Shown in pieces: positions 51,451 through 62,879 of a stretch of DNA of 64,000 bases. Numbering within the stretch: the first letter of the stretch is position 1; the number at the start of each line of letters is the position of its first letter. Both the position numbers and the translations under genes were made by a program. Under the pieces are notes generated by a model that had not been told where the DNA came from, searched no databases, and saw only the letters and a program-made list of their open reading frames with translations. Source of the stretch: Solea solea (Eukaryota; Chordata; Actinopteri; Pleuronectiformes; Soleidae); assembly GCF_958295425.1 (NCBI RefSeq), contig NC_081149.1, positions 24,539,981-24,603,980 on the forward strand. Reading direction: 5' to 3'.

Positions 51451-51944
51451 ATTTTATTTTTGTTCAATTCATGAAAAGAAACTGTTGAAATACGTTGGGG
51501 AAAAGAAGTTGAAAAGTTGAAAAATGGAGATAAAAGGTTTCTTCCCCAACAACAATCTCCTATGTCTGTGTGTCTGTCTGTCTGTCTGTGTTTCCACACA
51601 TTTGTGCACAGTCTCGACAGTGATGAGACACTAGGACCCAGGAGCATGTGAAGTCTCTCCTCCTCCTCCTCCTCCTCTGCTGTGATGAGCTGCTGCTGGC
51701 TGACATGTGGGGAGAAGAGCTGCTCCGCTGCTGAAGAAGCAGGACCACAATCATCATCATCGTCATCCGGTAAGAGGCCCAATACAACTACTTCACATGC
51801 AGGTGTGTGTGTGTGTGTGTGTGTGCGTGTGAGTGAGTGAAGTGAAGCAGGGAGAAAGTTTTTGTTATACATACAGAGTTACTTTAATATTAATAGTTAA
51901 TGTGTGTGTGTGTGTGTGTGTGTATGTAAATATATGTACATGTA

Positions 51945-52510
51945 TATGAATTCCTTATTAAAATTTTAAGACCAGTTGAAAAATTACATTTTGCACTATT
52001 AAAATGCAAAAAGAAGAAATGGGAGTGAGATCAAAAAACAAATTTGAGTAAGTAATTTATTAACCATTAAACTGAAAGCTGTTTATTTGCTGATCAAACG
52101 ACCACAACCTTTAAAAACCTAAATCTTATCTGTCGGGCATCCACACTGTCCGGTATCCACACTGTCAGGTATCCATTCTGTCATGACCGCCTGATGGCAA
52201 AGGCAGAAAAGCTTTCTCTCTTTGAACGCGGTCGGATTGTTGAGCTGAATCTCGCAGCGTGCCGTTGCTGCTGAGGTCAGACGCAGTAAAACAGTCATTT
52301 TAAACTTCTTCAAAGATCCTGAGGGCGATGGAACAAAAAAAGTCAAGTGTAGACCCAGAACAATGTCACCAGCCCTGAGCCGGAGGATCCAAATGGCTGT
52401 CCGTCAAGACACCGGACGGTCCTCGGCCCAAATTAAGCTTGGTGCCAACTGCAGAACCAGAACCAGAACCATTTGTAACAAATTGTCCTTAAAGTGGAGT
52501 GAACAATGGT
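51945..52510 (+). mobile_element. Decayed Tc1/mariner-like transposase fragment
   Basis: The stretch 'aaagctttctctctttgaac' codes for a Tc1-type N-terminal helix-turn-helix (FERGRIVEL), followed by remnants of the second helix and of the linker in shifted frames with several stops. The right half still shows the order of the transposase DNA-binding region. No catalytic DDE part is seen, so it is a 5' fragment. Confidence 0.6.
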
Positions 52511-52999
52511 CCTGGATTACACCTGCGTGACAGAAGTGAACTCAGGTGTAATGGACTTTTGTTTTTAACATATTGAGTTAGTCGTCATGACTGCTCTCAT
52601 TTCCCCGCAGCAGACTGACCTTCACAGCTGACCTTCATCTGCATACTTTAGAATAAAATGATAAAATGACACATATTGGTCTATAAGACGGACACGCCCA
52701 TGTCTCCTGACTCTCTGTGTCCTGTTTGTTCAAAAAACTCTAAATCCATTGGATTAAAATGTGCAGTAGAAGAAAAGTCAACGAATAACAATGACATCGG
52801 TTCCCCTTGCAGGCGTTTAAGGAGCAGATTAAACAGAAAGAGTGAAGCATCATCTCCACTCCTCTTTGAGGAAGAAAGGCTTGGACAATAAAAGTGTCAA
52901 TATTTGCGTAGCTCTTTGAACGCGACTGTCACCTGATTTGTAACATAAGTGAACTTTTTCATGAGGAAATGATGTCACGCCTTAGAATGATCTTATAGA

Positions 53000-53036
53000 T
53001 GTGCGTGTGTGTACGTGTGTACGTGTGTACGTGCAC
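53000..53036 (+). promoter_or_regulatory. Cluster of ACGTG motifs upstream of SLC16A3
   Basis: Within GTACGTGTGTACGTGTGTAC there are three ACGTG cores (HIF response element core RCGTG) spaced eight bases apart, 2.6 kb upstream of the SLC16A3 coding start. The setting is a microsatellite, so function is speculative. Confidence 0.2.
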
Positions 53037-53632
53037 CGCAGTACATGAACCTGCTGTGGTGTGAATGTGTGCAGTGTTGCCTGTAAACGCCACATTTGTC
53101 TCCAGAGACTTGGCAGCACCAGTGACAGAGTAACAGAGCAGAGCGTCAGTAAATCACACGTGTTGTTCTCGTCAGGACGGTAAATACAGACGTGAAGTGG
53201 TTCATGGAATCACACAGTTACACAACGACAGGAAACAAAGTGTTGACAACGCACACATTCACAAAGCTCAAGAAAAATGTGAGTGAGTGAGTTTGAGACC
53301 TTTGTGTGTTATGTGTCAAGTATAACATTTATCAATATTTATTTATCAGTTAGTTTTAAACCACTTTCCTGTTGTTTGTTTCTGAAACGTTGCACAGTTT
53401 TCTTTTCTCAGAAACGTCTGCGTTATCCAAACCTCGTCATCAGTGTAGATTTTGCTGTGGTTACGTCACTAAAATCAATCCAATAGCAACAGTCTCTGTT
53501 TTCTTCTCTCAAATGTGACTCCAGCTCTTATTATTATTGAAAATGAAACATGTGACAAATCGGATCTGCAAGAAAACTAAAGTTTGTGTGTTTGGTGAAA
53601 GAAGAGAAGAAAGCTGACGAACTGCAGAAGAC

Positions 53633-53688
53633 TGATGATGATGATGACTGTTTTCAGCTTTCATAGCATCATCATCATCATCATCATC
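53633..53688. repeat. Inverted TGA / ATC trinucleotide repeats
   Basis: (TGA)n at 53633-53647 faces (ATC)n at 53666-53688, so the two could pair as a hairpin with a loop of about 18 bases. Confidence 0.7.
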
Positions 53689-53827
53689 CGTGTGCACTCA
53701 CACACGGGGGTAATGGGGTCTTTCTGGACTCTGATTTGCTCTCGCTGGACTTTGGGCAAATCTTAACCTTTTCTTTCTTTTTGAAAACGTCTGCAGCTCC
53801 TTTATCACGTACGTGGTCTTTCCCCGG

Positions 53828-53925
53828 CCACACGGTTGTGTAGTGGTTAGCACTCTTGCCTTTGCAGCAAGAGGACCCGGGTTTGATCCCCAGTTGGAAC
53901 AGGGGTGTTTCTGTTTCTAATGAAT
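53828..53925 (+). repeat. tRNA-derived SINE, 5' part
   Basis: Contains a box A-like TAGTGGTTAGCACT and a box B-like GGTTTGATCCCC. It matches the head of the SINE at 56415 and is truncated after about 90 bases. Confidence 0.75.
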
Positions 53926-54479
53926 GGATGAATGGTCTTCCCCTTGTTTTCCTCCAGTTAGTCTCTCCCTCCTCCCACTTTGACCAGAAAGGACCCAAAC
54001 CCCCAGCCTTCAGAATCTGGTCCACATGTTAATGATGGTTTTGAAGGTCGACGTCAGGTCGACGTCATGCAGCGGTTTGTCTCCAGCATTAACTCTTGTG
54101 TTTGCATGTAACTCTCTTCATACACTGAACTGTATAAATATGGTAGAGGTCGTCCAGAGTCTTCATCAGCACGTTATGAATCTTTGGCTGCTGTTACACA
54201 CACGTGTCTCACTGGGGTTTGGAGAGATTGTGGATTAGCAGCTATCAGGTGACACAGGTGACACACACACACACACACACACTGGTCCAGTCCAGCTGAG
54301 GATCTTTAGGAATGCCAAAAAACTGTCAAGTGTCAAGAAATGAGTGCTCGGTGCCACAGGATTCCTTCTGTCTACAGATTATTAATGAGGCCACTTAAGT
54401 TATGGAGCTCCTTTTCTACTCTTTGAATAAATTCCACTGTTTTCTGTGGCTGATCATTTCTTAGATCTTGCATTTTCAC

Positions 54480-54640
54480 CAGCACTGTTAAAGGTTGTGG
54501 GTTTGATTGCTGGTGTCCCGGGGTAAGTGACCACGTTGCTCCTGTCTGTGTGCAGGCAGCGTGTGAATGTGTCTGAAAGACGAGTTGTTGTATGAAAGTT
54601 TAAATGGTGTAAATAGAAAAGCGCTGTATCCAGTGAACAC
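54480..54640 (+). repeat. Interspersed element fragment
   Basis: 'gtgtaaatagaaaagcgctg' is a common end phrase of a dispersed fish repeat; a related phrase ('agaaaagctctatataaat') occurs at 2405-2425. The family was not identified. Confidence 0.35.
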
Positions 54641-54799
54641 CTGTGAGAATCATGTCTGTTGCTTGTGAACTAGGAAAAGGTTAGTTTTGACTTTATAGTT
54701 GGAATTGGATCAAGGTCAATTGTTGTGTCGGTCTTTCAGCATCTTCCCTCATTCTATGAGGTAGGAATTCAACCCTTTGTTTTTTTTAGAATAGAATAA

Positions 54800-54823
54800 C
54801 CCCCCCCCCCCCCCCCCCCCCCC
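54800..54823. repeat. Poly-C tract
   Basis: Twenty-four consecutive C, immediately followed by a SINE-tail-like 'agtggaggataaagcagtag'. Likely a slipped C run inside a SINE relic. Confidence 0.9.
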
Positions 54824-55670
54824 AGTGGAGGATAAAGCAGTAGATAAACCTTGTTTAGCAGTTGTTGACAACACACTCACACAGCTCATCCTCACTGTGC
54901 TTCTCAGCGTCTCCTGGCTCCGTTTATTGACCTCATTTAGTTTCAACTCACACGTCTTCTTTAGGTCGACTCCTCGTAAACAGTCTGTTGTTAAACAGGA
55001 TAAAAGAACTGTGTTTGGCTGAGGTTCTCTCCACTGACTCGTCATGTATGTCCATGTATGTTGAACCCAGCACTTCTCCTGTCTCCGCTGACCAGCAGCT
55101 TTTTTTCCACATTGTGTGCAGATCTCTCAGCCTTTTTCGAGGGAAATCTGCAATAACATGGAAATCATTTCACTGCATTAACGTTTTCTTTTTTATCAGC
55201 TAGTCAGATAGCTCATTTCTAGGACGGCGTATTATGTATAAAATGATTTGCCACTTATAATCTCATTAATCTGCAACTTTTTTTCTCAAAATATTTTTTT
55301 TTCTTTGTTGTATCCTTAAAGGTAATGAAGGCTTGACTTTGATTCAACAGACCTTGCTGTTGTCGGTTTGTTCTGCAGTGTGTTTAATTTTTAACATTGA
55401 AATGTTCACTAAAACATTTGTATTTTATCTGTGAGGCAATTGTTTATTTAAAAAAGATAAAGTCATTCCAATGTGGTTTAGACATTCACAATTATCTTCT
55501 GTGCTGACATATGATACCTAATTTAAAGGATTTTCTTTGGACTTAACTGAATCATTAACTAAATTAGATGCATTTAGAGGGAAACTAAAAACATTACATT
55601 ACAAACATTTTCTTTTTTTCTTCCCCCAGCTTCTCTATCTGTCTCCATTTAAACGCAGCCCTGAAGCATC

Positions 55671-58600
55671 ATGGGAGGCGTGGCGTTGGACTTGGATGCA
55701 GGAGCGGTGAAGGCACCAGATGGCGGGTGGGGCTGGGCGGTGCTGGCCGGCTGTTTTGTCATCACAGGTTTCTCATACGCGTTCCCAAAAGCAGTCAGTG
55801 TCTTTTTCAAAGACCTGATCCGGGATTTTGGGGTGGGATACAGCGACACGGCCTGGATCTCCTCCATACTGCTGGCCATGCTCTACGGCACAGGTACATC
55901 ACAGTATTCCAAAACTTTGTATTAAACTATTATAAATAAGCAGTGAAGAGGAAGGAGGGATTAATATGTATAACACATAAACTTCTGTGCTCATTTCTTT
56001 TACTTTACCTTTGTAATTTCAATTTAACTTCTAAAGCTGTCAAACACCACAAAGAAAAAAAGAGATTTTAGCCACTTAACCAAAGACTCAGCAATAGAAT
56101 CTACATCAATGTAAGTCTACGATATTTTAAGAATACGTTATGTGTCTTTATCTCACTGTTAGACAGGAAAGTGAAGTTTGTAAACCACTATAGAGTAAAT
56201 CAGTGATTTTACATCACAGCACACAGGAGTTGATCCTCTGCTGCCTCCATCACTAAGTTCAAATGTGTTACTTTGTGACTTCAGTATTTGACATCCTCCC
56301 TTCTGATTTACATCAGTGACACAAAGTGACCACACGAGGCAGCAGAAGACCAGCAGCTCCCGTCTCCCCACGAGCTAAAATCACTCATTTTCTCTATGGA
56401 CTTTGGTGGGGGGGGGCCACACGGTGGTGTAGTGGTTAGCACTCTCGCCTTGCAGCGAGAAGACCCGGGTTCGAGCCCCGGTTGGAACAAGGGCCTTTCT
56501 GCATGGAGTTTGCATGTTCTCCCCGTGTGTGCGTGGGTTCTCTCCGGGTTCTCCGTCTTCCTCCCACAGTCCAAAAACATGCAATGTGGGGATAGGTAAA
56601 TTGGACACTCTAAATTGACCATAGGAGTGAGTGTGAGAGTGAATGGTTGTTTGTCTCTATCTGTGTGTGGCCCTGCGATGGACTGGCGAACTGTCCAGGG
56701 TGTACCCCGCCTATCGCCCCATGTAGCTGAGATTGGCACAGCACCCCCGCGACCCTCTGGTGGTAGATGATGACTGACTGACTTTGGTGTGGGAGATTTT
56801 TCTTTTGTTAAGTGGCTAAAAACCTTGTACACACCTGAAGTTTCCCTTTAAATAGCTCCATATTATTTCAGAAACACTTTATCCAGTCACAAAGACACAC
56901 ACAGCTGACCCAGGTCATTGCACCCTGTCCAGGTCCTGCGTGCAGCGTGCTGGTGAACCGTTTCGGCTGTCGTCCAGTGATGATGGTTGGAGGCCTCTTC
57001 GCCTCTCTGGGAATGATCCTTGCCTCCTTCTCCACCAGCATCATCCACATCTACCTCTCGACTGGGGTTATTACAGGTCAGACTGTCAGAGTACTTCTGA
57101 CTTATCCTCAGTGAAATCACAGCATCGCTCACACGTGTTATCAGACATAAGATCAACACTCCAGAGGTGTTCTAATGAATGACCAAGCATTGTGTGTTTT
57201 TTTATTTAAATGTTCTTTACTATATTGTGATAGAAACAGTGGACAGTCCATCACAGGGCCACACAGAGACAAACACAGATCGTGACCCCTGGTCTTTTCG
57301 GCAACAGCCCTAAATCTGCACCAAGTGTGTGGCTATTCACAATCTTACCTGATCATTTTATGTTTTATTCTAGCTGCTCTTTGTTATTTTATGTCTAATT
57401 TTGACTAAAAAACAGTAGCCTAGCATTAGCTAACATTTCAGTGTTGCTTTACAGAAAACAGTAGCCTAGCATTAGCTAACATTAGCTAACATTTCAGTGT
57501 TGCTTTACAGAAAACAGTAGCCTAGCATTAGCTAACATTTCAGTGTTGCGTTACAGAAAACATTAGCCTAGTGTTAGCTAACATCTCAGTGTTGCTTTAC
57601 AGAAACAGTAGCCTAGTGTTAGCTAACATTTCAGTGTTGCTTTACAGAAAACAGTAGCCTAGCATTAGCTAACATTTCAGTGTTGCTTTACAGAAAACAG
57701 TAGCCTAGTGTTAGCTAACATTTTAGTGTTGCTTTACAGAAAACAGTAGCCTAGCATAAGCTAACATTTCAGTGTTGCTTTACAGAAAACAGTAGCCTAG
57801 CATTAGCTAACATTAGCTAACATTTCAGTGTTGCTTTACAGAAAACAGTAGCCCAATGTTAGCTAACATTTTAGTGTTGCTTTACAGAAAACAGTAGCCT
57901 AGTGTTAGCTAACATCTCAGTGTTGCTTTACAGAAAACAGTAGCCTAGTGTTAGCTAACATTTCAGTGTTGCTTTACAGAAAACAGTAGCCTAGCGTTAG
58001 CTAACATTTCAGTGTTGCTTTACAGAAAACAGTAGCCTAGTGTTAGCTAACATTTCAGTGTTGCTTTACAGAAAACAGTAGCCTAGTGTTAGCTAACATT
58101 TCAGCGTTGCTTTACAGAAAACGCCATCTTGTGCCATCATGTTTCTACAGCAGCCAGAGCATGATACGTTATTTCACATTGAAGCATTGGTGGTATAGGA
58201 TTAAATGTAAATGTAAAGCAATGTAAAACAAATGTTTCTCTGATGCAGGTCTTGGGTTAGCCCTGAACTTTCAGCCATCGCTGATTATGCTCAATCGCTA
58301 CTTCAGTGAGAAGCGTCCATTGGCCAATGGGCTATCAGCAGCAGGAAGTCCTGTGGCACTTTGCTGCTTATCTCCACTGGGTCAGGTCCTCCAGTACCAC
58401 TATGGATGGCGGGGGGGCTTCCTCATCTTGGGTGGCATTTTACTAAACTGCTGTGTATGTGGGGCCTTGATGAAGCCGCTAGTCGCCCCCAAAACCCATC
58501 AGGCCAATGATGTGGAACAGAAGAAGGAAGAGGGAGCAGAGGAGAAGAAGAAGCCCAAGGCCAAACTGCTGGACTTCTCCGTCTTCAAAGACCGGGCTTT

Positions 58601-59857
58601 TGTCATCTACACTGTATCAGCGTCCATCATGGTGCTGGGGCTGTTTGTGCCTCCAGTGTTTTTTGTGAGCTATGCTAAGGAGCTGGGGAACGAGGACACC
58701 AAGTCAGCTCTGCTGCTCACGATCCTGGGCTTTGTTGACATTTTTGCCCGGCCTACGTGTGGTGTGATTGCCGGACTGAATTGGGTTCGGCCTCGCTGCG
58801 TGTACCTTTTCAGCTTTGCTATGATCTTCAATGGAGTCACTGACCTGATCGGGTCTCAGGTTTGTGAAATCTTGCTCCTAATGAACAGGAAAGAAAATGT
58901 TTGTATAAAATCCTGTGGGTTCCATCACGATTTAATTTGTCCCAGGCCAAGGACTACGCATCCCTGGTGGTATTCGCAATCTTCTTTGGCATCTCCTATG
59001 GGATGGTAGGAGCGCTGCAGTTTGAAGTTCTCATGGAAATAGTTGGCACAAAGAAGTTCTCCAGTGCCATCGGCCTGGTCCTGCTCATGGAGGCCATAGC
59101 TGTGCTGGTGGGGCCACCTTGTGCAGGTTAGTACGTGTCACAACTACAACATTACATTATTATACAGTTCTAGCACGGCTCGGCTTGGCTCAATTTTTGC
59201 TTTGCCATTAGGGATTGAACCTGGTTACCGGGGCTTTTTTTCATGAATGCATCATTTCAGCCAATTAAAAACAAAAATGCTTCCAATTGTAATCCATAAA
59301 ATACAATTGCCTTGCATCAGAGAAAAGTTTCAGTACATAACCTTTGCATGGCTGTAGCAGAAAATATAATATTATCCTCTCAGCGTCTCTTTAAATGAGC
59401 ATTTACAGCCTCTATTATAACCAGTTTTTCTTTGATTCTGTTTCTGTCTCTTTCTTCCGTCTCAGGTCGGCTTCTCGACGCCACCGGCAACTACATGTTT
59501 GTCTTCCTGCTGGCGGGAACCGAGGTTGTCATCTCAGCCGTGGTTCTGGCCACTTGCAACTTCATCTGTATCTCTAAGAAGTCTTCAGTGCTGGCGGACG
59601 GCCTCGAGGATGGCACGATGACGAGCGACGCCGAGACAGAGGCGCCAGGCAAAGCTGCAGAACCCAGCCACCAGGAGGAGGAAGGAGCGAGAGGGGAGAA
59701 GGAGAAGGAGAAGGAGATGAAAAGGGAAAAGCAGGAAGAGAAAGTAGGTGAGGTCAGGCCAGACAGTGTTACAGTGAACTCACAGGAAGTAGAAAACTTC
59801 CTGAAAGAGTCACAACAGAATGGTGACGTTGCCACCAGTCCTGAAACATGCCTGTGA
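55671..59857 (+). CDS. slc16a3: Monocarboxylate transporter 4 (lactate/proton symporter)
   Basis: Five coding exons: 55671-55893, 56933-57076, 58249-58859, 58946-59126 and 59466-59857, total 1551 nt, 516 residues. Twelve membrane segments are expected. Family signatures are present: APDGGWGW at the start of TM1, [18 protein letters not shown] in the TM4-5 loop region, and GFVDIFARP in TM8 with Asp286/Arg290, the proton/substrate pair matching Asp302/Arg306 of MCT1. The TM6-7 loop is Lys/Glu-rich, as is usual. Sequence such as [14 protein letters not shown] and [22 protein letters not shown] points to SLC16A3 within the family. MCT4 exports lactate from glycolytic cells and is a HIF-1 target in mammals. 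The C-terminal tail is about 50 residues longer than human MCT4 (465) and very rich in Glu and Lys. An upstream untranslated exon is implied by the acceptor at 55629. Confidence 0.96.
56415..56785 (+). mobile_element. Nearly full-length tRNA-derived SINE
   Basis: The head has a tRNA-like promoter (box A TAGTGGTTAGCACTC, box B GGTTCGAGCCCC). The body includes 'catggagtttgcatgttctc', 'cacagtccaaaaacatgcaa' and 'ggcgaactgtccagggtgta', known from a SINE family widespread in spiny-rayed fishes, and the end includes CGCGACCCTCTGG. About 370 bases, in SLC16A3 intron 1, sense orientation. Sequence is well preserved, so it is a younger copy than the others here. Confidence 0.85.
57233..57290 (-). repeat. 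SINE relic, reverse orientation
   Basis: 'ggacagtccatcacagggcc' is the diverged reverse complement of the 'ccctgcgatggactggcgaa' phrase of the SINE at 56415. Confidence 0.5.
57411..58123 (+). repeat. 46-bp minisatellite in SLC16A3 intron 2
   Basis: About 15 tandem copies of a unit of about 46 bases. Each copy carries CAGTAGCCTAG, TTAGCTAACATTTCAG and TTGCTTTACAG. Copies differ by single bases (AGCATTAGC or AGTGTTAGC), and two have an internal duplication of CATTAGCTAA. The unit end, TTGCTTTACAG followed by AAAACAG, resembles a splice acceptor. Confidence 0.95.
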
Positions 59858-60044
59858 GCAGACAAGGTTTTTAAAAAACAGTGTATTTTGAAGTGGTTTG
59901 TTGTGCTTCTGTGTTTGTCAGGGAGTTTTCAGCATCACTGCCACATTAACAAGAATTTATGTTTTATATTGTGGTGGTTCATACGTCTTGTGTATATAGC
60001 TAATGTTACAATTCAATAGGTGAATTTTGATGTAGCCACTGGCA

Positions 60045-60050
60045 AATAAA
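60045..60050 (+). terminator. SLC16A3 poly(A) signal
   Basis: AATAAA lies 188 bases after the stop, followed by a T-rich stretch. Another AATAAA at 60962-60967 could serve a longer 3' UTR. Confidence 0.65.
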
Positions 60051-60199
60051 GGTGACCAATATCCTGTTTTCTTGGTTTCAACTAAGGGGAAATTAGCTTT
60101 GAGCTATATTTGGTGCAATAATAGTATTACATTACGCATTGTTCTTACAAAGAAAGCACAAAAGTAATATTACTACTTCTATTGCTGCTGTTACTACTC

Positions 60200-60234
<35 letters not shown>
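60200..60234. repeat. (AAT)n microsatellite
   Basis: About twelve perfect triplets. Confidence 0.93.
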
Positions 60235-60238
<4 letters not shown>

Positions 60239-61136
60239 TTATCAAGGTTACATGAAAGTAGAAACAAAATCATAAAGAAGATATATTGTATTTTATCACT
60301 CAGAGCATTTAAATACTGTATGTTTATACACTGTAAAAAGGAAATGGTTGAAAACTAATTGAAATGGTTGAAAGCTAGTTTTGAACTAAGTTCAAAACTA
60401 TTTATATATCTAAAGATATCTGAAGATATCAAGAGTTCTTAAAAATGTTAAAATGTGTGTGGGGGGGGGTTTCAGCCACTTAGTTTGCTCATGTCTTGCT
60501 CTGATTTTTAATAACCTAAGGATTAAACTCAACATGTGATCCTGTCTGCTGCCTGCTTTTAATTAAACTGGATGATCCGACATTGTCAGTAATCTGCTGT
60601 GAACGCTGAGCTCAGCACAACAGCACATGCTCATGTCCCAGAGTTCAGCAAAACCAAAACATTCACCACAAGCAGTTCACTGTGATACAATTACAGATAT
60701 TGTCATTTAATGCTGGTGTGACGTGGTCGTAACAATCACTGCCATTATGGTATAGAGGGAGAGGACGCCGTTATCTGTTCCACTGCAGTTCAATAACACA
60801 AGGCAGCGCTGGTTGAAATGTTGCTTTGTTGCCATGAACATGTGACTGTGTCTCACATAAACTGTTATTTACGGATTATTAGGCACGGCCAGTATAAAGT
60901 ATCTCCAAATTCATGTTGCTTAAAGGCTTTGTATTGTCTGTACTTAATATGTGTATGTTTGAATAAAACAATATGAAAGGACATTTTGTTTATTTGTTTA
61001 CATAAAAACAACAATGCATATCTTTAAGATCTCATCGTTGTATTGGTTAATTTTTTTTTGGCAGAATCCCATGTTGTTATGCTTCATCTTATTTTAAAGC
61101 TAGAATATAGTAAATGTTGAATTGAAGCTTAAAAAT

Positions 61137-61162
61137 TATATCACAATTCAAATTGTGATATA
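61137..61162. repeat. Perfect inverted repeat (12-bp stem, 2-base centre)
   Basis: TATATCACAATT, CA, AATTGTGATATA. A near-perfect palindrome in AT-rich DNA about 300 bases upstream of the likely DUS1L promoter. Confidence 0.85.
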
Positions 61163-61429
61163 TGTCAGGAAAAATTCCAATTAGACTTTTTACCCGAATT
61201 GTTCAGCACTTATGAGGTCAAATATTTTCGAATTAAATGTTCTGGTTGTGTTAAACTTCAATTATATTCTAGATGTACGATCATGTATAAATCTAGACGT
61301 ATATTTGTAGATTATGAAGCTCTGCCATAAAGATTTTTAGTTAAAATGTATTCCACCAGTGACCTGTGGGGGGCAGCAATACGCCTTCGCTTAGTATAGT
61401 CTACCGCAAATGTATACAGAGGAGAAAGA

Positions 61430-61533
61430 AGAATATAGCTATGGATTATGGGTAATTTTCCGAGTAGAGAATCTGGCGCACCGGCAGTTCTGCGTGTAAA
61501 CTGTACACACTCCGTGCTGGACTCTGAATCCAC
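61430..61533 (+). promoter_or_regulatory. Probable DUS1L promoter and non-coding first exon
   Basis: A locally GC-richer block ends at a CCAC|GTGAGT donor (61533/61534), 1.3 kb before the ATG exon, whose acceptor is at 62876-62877. No TATA box is seen. Placement is inferred from the implied upstream exon. Confidence 0.45.
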
Positions 61534-62879
61534 GTGAGTTTCCTCGTGGGCTTAATGTGGTTCAGATTTCCCGAGACTGCGCTCGCGACAGGACTCCGCG
61601 AGCGGTTCTCTCCACATCTCACACTGTTGCAGGTGAAACGACGAGTTTATTTGTGCATTTCTCGACAGTAACAGCAGCTCGTGCGTGAGCTGCGCGGACA
61701 CGCTGTCGTTAGAGGAGCAAACGTGTGACACACTTTCTGTCAAACTCGTTACAGTTGCGCTGCACTGCTCTGTCACGTGCTTTGATGTGTTTGCTAGCTA
61801 CCTAGCTAGCTAGCTGGCTAACAGCACAGCAGAGATGCAACACAGCGGGTAAATGCTAACATGTACTGAGGCAGAAAAGAAGAAACGCTCACGTTTAACG
61901 TTCCAAACACACGTTTAACACACTAGACTCACGACATGTTGTGTCTAATGACATTTTTTAAGTTGCTATATTTTGGTATTTTGCTCGAACACACAATACA
62001 GTAACATTTACTTACATGACAACATATAAACCAGTAGTCACTTCAGACATTTTGGTTGAGTTCATGCATCAATGCTGGCTTGAGACTAACACACTGGTTG
62101 AAATGTGATGATATAACATGTAATTAAGAACATTTACACAAATGCACTGTTGTGCTAAGTTCCTCTTATGCCATGTCATTGACTTGTTTTATAAGTAGGA
62201 ATATTTTAGTTTGCACTCAGTCCTGAGTCACATCAAATACAAAACTATCATGACCCAGTTTTTCTTCATTCTCGGAGAACTAATTGGAAAAACAAGAAAT
62301 TGTGATGTTTTTTGTGAGGACTGCTAAAATAACTGAAATTCTGTTACTAAATAGTGATTTGATGGTCTTCTGAATATAAGTACATTTCTTAACTTAAATA
62401 GATGGACATATAAACTATACACAAACTACACAAACATACGCACGCAAAGGATTATATAATACTTTATTCATAAAACAGTATTTTACTAAATGTTGTCTCC
62501 TGTCCTGATGTTCATACTACTGAAATGTCAGTCATAAGGTCTTATATGTGTACATATGATTCATGACAGTGAGCACTGAGTAAAAAGCTGAGCGACGCCT
62601 GTAGAATGAGCTCAGTGTGGTTTGTAGTGGGTGAACTATGAATGAGAGAATAAACAAACACATTTTCAAATCCTCTTATAATATTCCTTGCTGCTCTAGA
62701 TCTCCTTTCAGGTCATGTCTTGTTATTCGGTTGGATTTCAAAACCCTGTCAGTAGAGCAGGAGCAAAATTAGAAAAATGATGGCACTCTTTCCCTTAATC
62801 TGTCCAGCTTTTCTTGTGTTGTCTTGCTGGAAACCATATTTTTTGTATAATCATTAATCTTGTGGTTTCTTGTGCAGTG

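Larger units (their letters stand above)
50751..55629. other. Repeat-rich spacer between CSNK1D and SLC16A3
   Basis: No coding gene is recognised. It contains a degenerate T-rich array, a Tc1-like relic, GT runs (51803, 51901), two SINE-type fragments, an ACGTG cluster near 53000, a poly-C tract and an inverted GAT/ATC pair. SLC16A3 probably has one or more untranslated 5' exons here, since an acceptor at 55628-55629 precedes the ATG exon, but I cannot place them. Confidence 0.6.
60051..61430. other. Spacer between SLC16A3 and DUS1L
   Basis: AT-rich, no gene recognised. Contains an (AAT)n microsatellite at 60200-60234 and a perfect inverted repeat at 61137-61162. Confidence 0.6.

Noticed and set aside
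50993..51474. Phe/Leu-rich open frames that look like hydrophobic peptides.
   Set aside because: They are translations of the T-rich array and have no complexity beyond it.
56430..56500. tRNA-like segment with boxes A and B.
   Set aside because: It is continuous with the SINE body and does not give a proper cloverleaf with acceptor stem; it is the SINE head, not a tRNA gene.
57411..58123. Regular direct repeats that could suggest a CRISPR array.
   Set aside because: The units are contiguous with no unique spacers and lie in a vertebrate intron; it is a minisatellite.
55671..59857. Possibility that the transporter is MCT1, MCT2 or MCT3 rather than MCT4.
   Set aside because: Sequence around [14 protein letters not shown] and the short Lys/Glu central loop fit SLC16A3 best, and the position next to CSNK1D and DUS1L matches the human SLC16A3 locus.
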